64,000 bases of DNA from Occallatibacter savannae (GTDB taxonomy: Bacteria > Acidobacteriota > Terriglobia > Terriglobales > Acidobacteriaceae). The stretch is from the NCBI RefSeq assembly GCF_003131205.1, contig NZ_QFFY01000004.1, positions 496,001 to 560,000 of the forward strand, read 5' to 3'. Position 1 is the first letter of the stretch; the number at the start of each line of letters is the position of its first letter. This document shows positions 47,290-56,024 of the stretch, piece by piece. Under the pieces are notes generated by a model. The model was not told the origin of the DNA. It made no database searches and was given only the letters and a program-made list of their open reading frames with translations. The translations under genes and the position numbers were made by a program.

Positions 47290-47303
47290 TGGTATCGCTC
47301 CCA
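47290..47303 (-). promoter_or_regulatory. LacI-family (CelR-like) operator candidate
   Basis: TGGTATCGCTCCCA on the plus strand; the right half CGCTCCCA equals half of the actinobacterial CelR box TGGGAGCGCTCCCA. It also sits in an AATGG-N8-CCATT inverted repeat. It lies about 85 bases before the GH2 start. Confidence 0.55.
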
Positions 47304-47365
47304 TTGCCCTCGAGATCGCCCGGGCAGGGCAATCGGACGCGAGCCATCGATGGCCCGCCTGAATT

Positions 47366-48481
47366 CTAGTGAATTACCGCGGGAGTCTTGAGCTTGCATC
47401 CGCAGGATCTTCGCAGCACGATCTCCACGGGCAGGACGATTCGGTTTCCCGTAACCGGCAGCTCACCTCGCGAGATGCGATCCAGCAGCAGGTTCGTCGC
47501 GACGCGCCCCATCTCCTGCGCTGGTTGCCGAACCACTGTGAGCGAAGGGGATGTCAGCTCCGCAAGCTCAAAATCGTCAAACCCTGCCATTGCAAGGTCG
47601 CCCGGAATCCTGATGCCCATCAAGACCATGGAACTCAATGCATAGCGCGTTGCAAGAGTGTTCGACGTAAACACAGCCGTTGGTGCGTCGCTTGCTTTCA
47701 GCCTCTGCGAGAGCCAGATTGAGGTGTCTTCGCGCGATACGCACCCGAAAAACGAGTCTTCCTGCAGTCCCGCATCTTGGATTGCCCGACGATATCCAAG
47801 GAACCGCGCATTAATCGTGAACAAGTCGCGGCTCAATCCCAGAAAGGCGATCCGCTTATGGCCGTGTTCGATCAGGTGTTGCGTAATGCGATGCGCTCCA
47901 GCCGTGTTTTGCACAAGTACTGTATCGAACTGCTGATCTTGCACTGGCCGGTCAAACGCAACCACGGGCGTCTTGCCAAAGAAGGAGCGTGTCAGCCTGC
48001 TCTGTCGAGAGCGCGAGGGAATCAGCACTAACCCGTCCACGTGCCTTTGGAGCATCCTCTCGGCCTCAGCAAACTCAAGATCGGGATCCTCATTCGAGGT
48101 CGTGATGATCACCGAGTATCCGTGCTCTTTGGCAACCGTTGTCACCGCGTGCGCGCAGTTCGCGAAAAAGGAGTCGTAGAGGTAGGGAAGGATAAGGCCG
48201 ATCGAGTTCGTTCGTTGTCCCCTGAATGCGCGCGCCAGTTCGTTCGGTCTGTAACCCAGTTGCTCCACCGCTGTCTGCACTCGCCGCGCGGTTTCCTCGG
48301 TCACTCCAGCCGACCCGCTCAGAAAGCGTGAAACCGTCATAGTTCCGACACCCGCGAGTCGCGCGACATCGCTCATCGTGGGCTTGCTGTGAACGGGCCG
48401 CTGCCGTTTGCTGCCTTTCGAATTCGGGCCCGGGTGAGTCTTTACACTGTCGGTCAAAGGCGTGGCTCCAGCCGTCCGCAA
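47366..48481 (-). CDS. LacI-family transcriptional regulator
   Basis: A 371-aa repressor. The helix-turn-helix and hinge at about 36-85 read MSDVARLAGVGTMTVSRFLSG and ETARRVQTAVEQLGYRPNELAR. A periplasmic-binding-protein-like effector domain follows (SIGLILPYLYDSFFANCAHAV, VDGLVLIPSR, VVAFDRPV, IPGDLAMAGFDDFELAEL). The start is uncertain: TTG at 48481 gives a 35-residue basic tail, while ATG 48376 begins right at the HTH. It probably senses a sugar released by the neighbouring hydrolases. Confidence 0.9.
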   Translation of the reverse strand: MRTAGATPLTDSVKTHPGPNSKGSKRQRPVHSKPTMSDVARLAGVGTMTVSRFLSGSAGVTEETARRVQTAVEQLGYRPNELARAFRGQRTNSIGLILPYLYDSFFANCAHAVTTVAKEHGYSVIITTSNEDPDLEFAEAERMLQRHVDGLVLIPSRSRQSRLTRSFFGKTPVVAFDRPVQDQQFDTVLVQNTAGAHRITQHLIEHGHKRIAFLGLSRDLFTINARFLGYRRAIQDAGLQEDSFFGCVSREDTSIWLSQRLKASDAPTAVFTSNTLATRYALSSMVLMGIRIPGDLAMAGFDDFELAELTSPSLTVVRQPAQEMGRVATNLLLDRISRGELPVTGNRIVLPVEIVLRRSCGCKLKTPAVIH

Positions 48482-48803
48482 TTCGAGATGTCTTTGGCTT
48501 GTCGACCATGGTATCTGCTTTCGCCTCAGTTATGTCCACCACTACCTTCCGGGCACTTCACCGTCCGAATCCGCACAGCAGGCCGGAAACTGCACCCGCC
48601 CCGACTTGCCGGCGGTGTCCGGAATCGGACAAGCCGATGCGAAATTGAACAGAGCCCCACCGGTCAGCGATTTCGCGTTCTGCCTAAAGCGCCTGAAATG
48701 AGCACGAGTAGCCACACGGAGTGGCACACCGCTTGCCACTCTGATCGTGCAACTCGCTCTTCCCCCCTTCGGGAGTTTGAACAAAAACGACGTTGAGAGG
48801 ACG
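48482..48803. other. Intergenic region between lacI and lytTR genes
   Basis: About 320 bases with divergent promoters expected. A perfect inverted repeat TGTCCG-GAAT-CGGACA lies at 48616-48631. No small gene is supported. Confidence 0.45.
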
Positions 48804-49310
48804 ATGATGGCTACGCAAACCGTGATCGCGCAAGATCGAATGATCTCGAGTCATGAACTGCATCAACTTGTTCGCCAGGACTTCAACCAGCCCCTGGCCG
48901 CCCAGGCCGCCGTTGAACTTCCGGCAGAGTGCCACGATTCCGCTCCCGCGCATCCTGAAGATCCAGGTTCCCGGCAATATACCGGCAGGCTGGTCGTGAA
49001 ATCTCGCGGGCGAGTTCTATCTCTGCCCGTCTCCGAGATTCGCTGGATTGGTGCAGAAGAAAATTATGTTCGCATCAGCACTGCGACTGAATCGCATCTC
49101 CTGCGAGAGACCATGACTTCCATCGAACGGAGCCTCGACCCCAGGTCCTTCCGTCGCATTCATCGCTCCGCCATCGTCAATCTTCGCTACGTGAAGGAGG
49201 TTCGAAGCGAGTCGCGAGGTGATTTCGCCATCTACCTCGTCAATGGTCAGAAACTCGCAATGAGCCGTAGCTATAGAGCAAAAATGGGAGCTCACCTGAA
49301 TCACCGCTAG
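48804..49310 (+). CDS. Stand-alone LytTR DNA-binding regulator
   Basis: A 168-aa protein. The N-terminal 60 residues are variable with no receiver-domain motifs (no DxxD or conserved Lys). Residues about 65-165 form a LytTR domain: GRLVVKSRGRVLSLPVSEIRWIGAEENYVRI, LRETMTSIERSLDPRSFRRIHRSAIVNLRYVKEV, and AMSRSYRAKM. It binds DNA directly but what it senses is unclear. GAGAGG precedes the ATG at 48804. Confidence 0.85.
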   Translation: MMATQTVIAQDRMISSHELHQLVRQDFNQPLAAQAAVELPAECHDSAPAHPEDPGSRQYTGRLVVKSRGRVLSLPVSEIRWIGAEENYVRISTATESHLLRETMTSIERSLDPRSFRRIHRSAIVNLRYVKEVRSESRGDFAIYLVNGQKLAMSRSYRAKMGAHLNHR

Positions 49311-49358
49311 TGCCCGGCGCAGCTCCTCCGGAACTGCGCCGCAATTCCTCGGTCTCCC

Positions 49359-51692
49359 TCACTCGGCATCGCGTACGCATCGGAATCCCACGGCTCCCGA
49401 TCGGTCGTAGCTCGGCCCCATCAGCAGCAACTTCCCGTGCTGCGTGTTCTTATACGCCTGGGGGAAATACCAGATCGATCCAAGCGGTCGATAGTGGCTT
49501 CCTCCTCTGAGAATCGCCGCTCGCGTGTGCTCGTCCGCAAACTCATCCGTCCACTGCCAGACATTGCCCACCATATCCATCACACCGGACGGGCTCGCCC
49601 CGAGAGGATGTGCATCCACATCGCTCGCTGCCGGCATCATGCGCCCTGAGTCCATGAGCGGCGCAGGATAATCTCCTTCGTTCGGCCCCCATTGGCAGGC
49701 AGTGGCCTGCGGCGCGGGTTTTGGCGCAGCGCTCTTTGCACTGTCAGGCTCCGGCAAAGCCGCTCTACTGGGCAAGGTTGCTGCGGCTTGTGTGGTCGCG
49801 ACAGGCCGCAGTCCGGTCCGCTGCCAGTCACAGTTCCCCCACGGATAGATCCGCTGGTCTTTCCCTTGCGCTGCATATTGCCACTCCCATTCGTGTGGCA
49901 GCCGCTTTCCGGCCCACTTCGCATAGGCTCGCGCATCTTCGAGTGACACCCAGGTCACAGGCTTCTTCGCCGCACCCTCTGGATACCTTCCGTCCTTCCA
50001 GTCCTTCAAAAAGTTCAACGCGTCCTTCGGCCGATAACGCGTTTCATCCAGAAACCTCTTGAACTCAGCATTCGTTACCGGATACTTGTCGATGTAAAAC
50101 GACTTCACCTGCATCGGGTGCTCGTGGAATCGTCTTGCACTGTCCTCCCACGGATACTGCAAATCGACGCCTACATCGTCAGAGCCTTCGATTTCGATCC
50201 CTTCGACCTTGAAGTCGAAATCGCCGCCCTCGACCTTCACCATCCCTTCCGGAGTCGTCCGCGCAGGGGCAGTCGCTGCAATCTCCAGCAGCTTCTGAGG
50301 AAGGGGAGTCCACTCGTGCGAGTAAGTGACGAGCGGCTTTGCCGTCATCTCAGCCATCTTCGCCATCAGGTCCTTGATCTGTGCATTCGGCTCACCAGCG
50401 GTGGCCAGAATCGCTCCGTACCCATGCGGTTCCGTCGCAAATTCCAGCACCGCATCTCCTCCCTTCATCACTGGCTTCAACTCCACGCCATGATAGAGAT
50501 CGAAGTACCGCATTCCATCCTTGTGCGCAACGGTCATCTGCGGTCCGCTCACGTTGTATTCATTCCGATTCACAATCGTCCACACCGTCTGCTCGCCCAC
50601 CGGCCACCTGCTCGCATACACTCCGTAGTGGTGCATCGGATAAAAAGGTTCCCAATCCTGGCTCGCAAAGAATGGAGCCACGGCGCGCTCGATCGTCGCC
50701 ACCCTTCTTGTCGCCTCGGCATCGCGCGGAGTCACGCCATTCCAGATGCCCCACACGTTCTCCCAACTCTCCCACCCCTCGCCATTGAAGAACGCAAACT
50801 GCAAATCATCTGTCTTGTCGCGAAGCCAGCGCCCCTGGATGTTGACCTGGTGCCGCGGCTCCAGCCATCGATAGCGGTCGACCGTCGGAACGAACTGAAA
50901 CGTGTATTGTCCCCATGTCAGCACATTCCACGACAGCCCCTCGTCATGCGGCCCACCCTCCGGCTCGAAAACGAGCGGATGTTCCAGCTTCTCCGCCGCC
51001 AGTGAAAATGCCAGGGGCACCCCATCCTGCGTATCGCCGTTCACGCCATCCGCATCCACCTCTTTCATCAGTTGCGCGACAGCCTCAGGCCACGGCATCC
51101 CTGGATCATGCGTTCCCTGATCCCACATCATCATCGGGAAGAGCACACGAACCCCGCGCCGATGAAAATCGTCCACCATCTTGCGAACGCCCTCAACACC
51201 GCCCGGCATCGATCGCACCATGTCCAGCTGATTACGGTCGTCGATCCCCATATTCGGATAGGTCGCCCAGATCAACACGGCATCGATTCCGCCATACCGT
51301 TTCGTCAAGTCATCCAGATAGCGATCCACCGTGTACCCGTTCGCCGGGTCGTAGAAGTATCGGTCGTGCACCATCATCTGAGGCTGCATAAAGGCAGACT
51401 GCGCCCATTTGAATGCGGGTAACTCGTACCGCGCTGGGTCGTACCCTATCCGGATCCGTCTCTCCATCCGCCAATGCGTCACGTCCGCGAGCCACTGCGC
51501 ATGCGTCTGCGCTGTACAGGGCGAGTACCCGCCTTCCCACGCGCCGCGAAGAGTCAAACACGAAGGCGGTGGAATCTGCTGATCCTTCGGTCCATACTGT
51601 GTGTCCTGTGCAGCTGCCGTCCGCGCCGCCGCAACTAAACCAAGCCCCATCATCCACAACAATGCATGCGTGCCGATTCTTTTCGCGCCCAT
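49359..51692 (-). CDS. Exported hydrolase-like protein fused to a SUMF1/FGE-type domain
   Basis: A 777-aa protein with a signal peptide (GLGLVAAARTAAAQ). The first 450 residues look like a TIM-barrel glycoside hydrolase-like region (IDAVLIWATYPNMGIDDRNQLD, HRRGVRVLFPMMMWDQGTHDPG, DGVNGDTQDGVPLAF, then a beta-sandwich). The C-terminal 290 residues are a SUMF1/FGE-like domain: SFYIDKYPVTNAEFKRFL, PVTWVSLEDARAYAKWAGKRLPHEWEWQYAAQG, GNVWQWTDEF, LRGGSHYR, GAVGFRCVRD. GAGGA precedes the ATG at 51692. Activity is not predictable. Confidence 0.82.
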   Translation of the reverse strand: MGAKRIGTHALLWMMGLGLVAAARTAAAQDTQYGPKDQQIPPPSCLTLRGAWEGGYSPCTAQTHAQWLADVTHWRMERRIRIGYDPARYELPAFKWAQSAFMQPQMMVHDRYFYDPANGYTVDRYLDDLTKRYGGIDAVLIWATYPNMGIDDRNQLDMVRSMPGGVEGVRKMVDDFHRRGVRVLFPMMMWDQGTHDPGMPWPEAVAQLMKEVDADGVNGDTQDGVPLAFSLAAEKLEHPLVFEPEGGPHDEGLSWNVLTWGQYTFQFVPTVDRYRWLEPRHQVNIQGRWLRDKTDDLQFAFFNGEGWESWENVWGIWNGVTPRDAEATRRVATIERAVAPFFASQDWEPFYPMHHYGVYASRWPVGEQTVWTIVNRNEYNVSGPQMTVAHKDGMRYFDLYHGVELKPVMKGGDAVLEFATEPHGYGAILATAGEPNAQIKDLMAKMAEMTAKPLVTYSHEWTPLPQKLLEIAATAPARTTPEGMVKVEGGDFDFKVEGIEIEGSDDVGVDLQYPWEDSARRFHEHPMQVKSFYIDKYPVTNAEFKRFLDETRYRPKDALNFLKDWKDGRYPEGAAKKPVTWVSLEDARAYAKWAGKRLPHEWEWQYAAQGKDQRIYPWGNCDWQRTGLRPVATTQAAATLPSRAALPEPDSAKSAAPKPAPQATACQWGPNEGDYPAPLMDSGRMMPAASDVDAHPLGASPSGVMDMVGNVWQWTDEFADEHTRAAILRGGSHYRPLGSIWYFPQAYKNTQHGKLLLMGPSYDRSGAVGFRCVRDAE

Positions 51693-51738
51693 AAAATCCT
51701 CGGTTGTAACAGACATCAGCATTGAAGCATGCCTCACG

Positions 51739-51758
51739 GCAGTCAATGCAACCGCTTG
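51739..51758 (-). promoter_or_regulatory. Possible promoter with LacI-like half-palindrome
   Basis: On the minus strand: CAAGCGGTTG (51749-51758), one mismatch from the palindrome CAAGCGCTTG, directly before a -35-like TTGACT, 17-base spacer and weak AATGCT. It lies upstream of the SUMF1-fusion gene. Confidence 0.35.
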
Positions 51759-51819
51759 TCATTACAAGGACGCAAAATGCGCCGGCTTTCGGCGCCTGTC
51801 TTCTCAGCTTGGCCCGTGC

Positions 51820-53349
51820 TTACTGCGGCGGCGCGTGCCCGATAAACCTATCTGCCCACTCGATGAAGTACTTCATATTCGGAGCATCCGTGTGTCCGCC
51901 ATCGTGCTGCCGCCACGCAAGCTCCCCATCCAGCAGCCCCGTATCCATCGGCGGCATCTTCGCCGTTTTGTAGTCGCCTTCCACTTCTAGGCCCTTCGCA
52001 CCCAAAAGCTTCCAAACGCGATTCGCATCTACGGTCGCCATCCAGCTTCCTTCATGGTCCAGCCACTTCGCATCGCCCTTCGCCGGAATTCCGTAGCTGA
52101 TAAACGTCAGCCGCGGCGCGCACAGCGCAATCAGTTCATTCGAGTCGACCGGAATGTCTCCCGGCGTCATACTCCCGAACGTCGCCTCCGAAGCGCCATA
52201 CTTCATGAAGTTCCCAGCCATCCAGTAGTACTCGCCGCCTGTCAGGCTCTCCACCGCCTCGCCGAAATTCCTTCGCAGCAGCGTCGCTCCGCCCTTCCCC
52301 GACGAGCCGACCAGCACCATCGCAAACCGCTCATCGTACGCCATCGTCACCAGCGCCGCCTTGCCGTAGCGCGAAACGCCTTCGATCCCCACATGCTTCG
52401 CATCCACCGCCGGATCGGTCTCTAAATAATCCAGTGCTCTCCCTGCTCCCCACGCCCACGCCCGCAACGCGCCCCAGTCCTCCGGCTTCCGCGGCTGACC
52501 TTTGTTTACCAGCCCAATGATCCCGCGCGTGATTCCCGCACCGTCATCTGCCTGTAAACTCGTCGGATCCAGCAGCACGAATCCCCATCCCGCCGCCGCA
52601 AGCTGCCACGTATTCGGCAGTCCTCCATCGTCATTCAACTCGGGTCTTTGGAAAAATGGCGCTTCCTTCAACGGTTCCCACGCGGGGTGCCGGTCGAACA
52701 CCTCCTTGAGCGATGGATCCTGCTTTTCCAAAAGCTGTTTGTACGCCGCATTCACTCTCGCCAGCTCTTCACCGCGCGGTTCATTCGGATTTGGAAACTT
52801 GGCCGGCCCAAACATGATCAGCAGCGGAACCGGTCCCCTCGCGCGCGCAGGCAGCACCTCGATCATGTGAATGTGCACGTTGATCGCTGGATACGTCGAG
52901 TTCTCCACCACTCCCTCGATGTCCTTAGCCGTCACCGGCGTAAACCCGAGGAATTCGTGATCTACCGTGTTTACCTTCCAATGCACCGCAGGAACATTTA
53001 TCGGCACACGGCCGTACACATACTTCGAAAACATCTCCAGCAACTCAGGCCGGCGCTTGTCCCGCCACACCTCCGCTGAGGTCACCTTCTGCCCGTTGTT
53101 CATCGTCAGCGGATCAGGTACATTCGGAAACGGATTCGCCTTCGACTCGTCATAGTTCGCCTTATTTGGTGCATTCTCATTCCCGCTCGGCCCGGGCCGC
53201 AAGGCCTTAATACCCAGCTGGTCCATCATGCTCTGATGATCCTGTTCGCTCGTAAACGTCACCGGCCCTGATGTGGAACTTTGCCCTCTCGAATTGAAGC
53301 TCGAACTTGCAAGCATGAGCACGACGCACGTCCCAACAATCAGCCTCAC
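51820..53349 (-). CDS. CE15-type glucuronoyl methylesterase
   Basis: A 509-aa exported esterase with a signal peptide (MRLIVGTCVVLMLASSS). It is expected to cleave ester bonds between lignin and glucuronoxylan. The nucleophile elbow is GIEGVSRYGKAA with Ser326, the GxSRxGK pattern of CE15. Other family features are GSSGKGGATLLRRNFGE and the late His in AWRQHDGGHTDAPN (His482 or His486). The alpha/beta hydrolase core starts PLLIMFGPAKFP. It is one of the island's secreted enzymes. Confidence 0.85.
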   Translation of the reverse strand: MRLIVGTCVVLMLASSSFNSRGQSSTSGPVTFTSEQDHQSMMDQLGIKALRPGPSGNENAPNKANYDESKANPFPNVPDPLTMNNGQKVTSAEVWRDKRRPELLEMFSKYVYGRVPINVPAVHWKVNTVDHEFLGFTPVTAKDIEGVVENSTYPAINVHIHMIEVLPARARGPVPLLIMFGPAKFPNPNEPRGEELARVNAAYKQLLEKQDPSLKEVFDRHPAWEPLKEAPFFQRPELNDDGGLPNTWQLAAAGWGFVLLDPTSLQADDGAGITRGIIGLVNKGQPRKPEDWGALRAWAWGAGRALDYLETDPAVDAKHVGIEGVSRYGKAALVTMAYDERFAMVLVGSSGKGGATLLRRNFGEAVESLTGGEYYWMAGNFMKYGASEATFGSMTPGDIPVDSNELIALCAPRLTFISYGIPAKGDAKWLDHEGSWMATVDANRVWKLLGAKGLEVEGDYKTAKMPPMDTGLLDGELAWRQHDGGHTDAPNMKYFIEWADRFIGHAPPQ

Positions 53350-53505
53350 GTTACCCCCAAATCTCTTCTAGTGGAACTTCCTGGCCCGCTCACTCTTCTC
53401 ACCCGGCTGTTATCCCGAGCGCAGCCCCGAGGAACCGCAGTTCGTGGTCCCCAAAACGGAACTGTCGCCGCCGAAAGGGCACTGCGCGAAAATGATATCG
53501 GGTAG

Positions 53506-54570
<1,065 letters not shown>

Positions 54571-54672
54571 CAGCGCAACGAGCATCTAACAATTAAACTG
54601 CGATCAGGCGCGCTCTCATCCTGCTCAACGCCGGACTCAAGTTTCCCGCTCGTAATACAGGAGCAACACCCT

Positions 54673-55920
54673 CTGCTCTCCCACACCCTCATCTGGACCA
54701 TCTCCGCATTAAGCATCGCCCTGATGCTCATCCGACCGCTCAAACTCCCAGAAGTCGTCTGGGTGGGTGCGGGCGCCATTCTCCTCTGCGCTCTTCATCT
54801 CATCCCGCTCAATCTCGCAGGCAAAGCCGTCGCAGAAGGTCTCGACGTTTATCTGTTTCTCACCGGCATGATGCTGCTCTCGGAACTGGGACGCGATCAC
54901 GGAGTGTTCGACTGGCTTGCCAGCATAGCTGTCACGCGCGCCAACGGCTCAGCGGGACTCCTGTTCACGCTCATTTATCTCGTCGGGACTGTCGTTACCA
55001 TCTTCATGTCGAACGACGCCACCGCTGTCGTGCTCACGCCTGCCGTACTCACCGCAGTCAAGCGCGCCAAAGCGAGGCCCATGCCCTATCTCCTCGCCTG
55101 CGCCCTCATCGCCAACGCCGCGAGCTTTGTCTTGCCCATCTCCAATCCGGCCAATCTCGTCGTCTTCCATGCCAACATGCCGCCGCTCGCCCGATGGCTC
55201 GCCATGTTTACACTCCCATCCATCGCATCCATCGTCATCACCTACTTCCTCCTTCAGTGGCTCTCTCGCAGCGAACTTGAAGTCCCATGCGACACCGCAA
55301 CCGAGATCTCCCCGCTCTCTCCCGTTGGCCGCACCTGCCTCGTCGGAATCATCCTCACCGCCGCCGTCCTCATCGTTGCCTCCGCGCTCAAGCTCGATCT
55401 TGGGCTTCCCACCTGCCTCGCAGCAGTTGTTGTCGCGGTCGTCGCCACGATCCAGAGCCGCACCAATCCATTCCGGCTCGTCCGTGAAGTCAGTTGGAGC
55501 GTGCTCCCACTTGTCGCTGCTCTCTTCGTTATCGTCGAAGCCGTCAACACCGCCGGCGCCACTCAGCTCCTCCGCGCTTCGCTCGAACGGGTGATGCAGC
55601 TCCCTCCATCCCAGGCCGCCTACGGTGTGGGCGCGGCCGTAGCATTCGGAACGGACCTCTTCAACAATCTCCCCCTCGGCCTGATCACCGGCTCCACACT
55701 CCGCACCATCCCATTCCAGCCCCTCTTTGCGAAGATCGTCCTCATTGCCATTGACCTCGGCCCCAACCTCTCCATCACCGGTTCGCTCGCCACGATCCTC
55801 TGGCTTATCGCGATCCGGCGCGAAGGTCTCCACATCAGCGGCTGGCAGTTCTTCCGCATCGGCATGCTCGTCATGCCGATCTCCTTACTTTTCGCAATTG
55901 CCGCGGCGCTTTTCACCTAA
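54673..55920 (+). CDS. ArsB/NhaD-type anion or Na+/H+ transporter (SLC13-like)
   Basis: A membrane protein of about 415 residues with ten or more helices in the arsenite-pump/NhaD fold: FMSNDATAVVLTPAVL (helix-break motif), FVLPISNPANLVVFHANMP, and the mirror motif FGTDLFNNLPLGLI with SITGSLATILW. The first ATG (54724) cuts off transmembrane helix 1. The sequence LSHTLIWTISALSIALMLIRP begins upstream, at a CTG (54673) 9 bases after AGGAG, so a CTG start is likely. The substrate (arsenite, sodium or another ion) is not determined. Confidence 0.82.
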   Translation: MLSHTLIWTISALSIALMLIRPLKLPEVVWVGAGAILLCALHLIPLNLAGKAVAEGLDVYLFLTGMMLLSELGRDHGVFDWLASIAVTRANGSAGLLFTLIYLVGTVVTIFMSNDATAVVLTPAVLTAVKRAKARPMPYLLACALIANAASFVLPISNPANLVVFHANMPPLARWLAMFTLPSIASIVITYFLLQWLSRSELEVPCDTATEISPLSPVGRTCLVGIILTAAVLIVASALKLDLGLPTCLAAVVVAVVATIQSRTNPFRLVREVSWSVLPLVAALFVIVEAVNTAGATQLLRASLERVMQLPPSQAAYGVGAAVAFGTDLFNNLPLGLITGSTLRTIPFQPLFAKIVLIAIDLGPNLSITGSLATILWLIAIRREGLHISGWQFFRIGMLVMPISLLFAIAAALFT

Positions 55921-56024
55921 CCTTCAACAAACGCCGGCTGCCGGTAAACATCTCCCCTGGGGACCCTTGCATCCAAATGACTCACGCCCGCGCGCCCATT
56001 CCCCCCAGGTGAAAAACAGCAACT

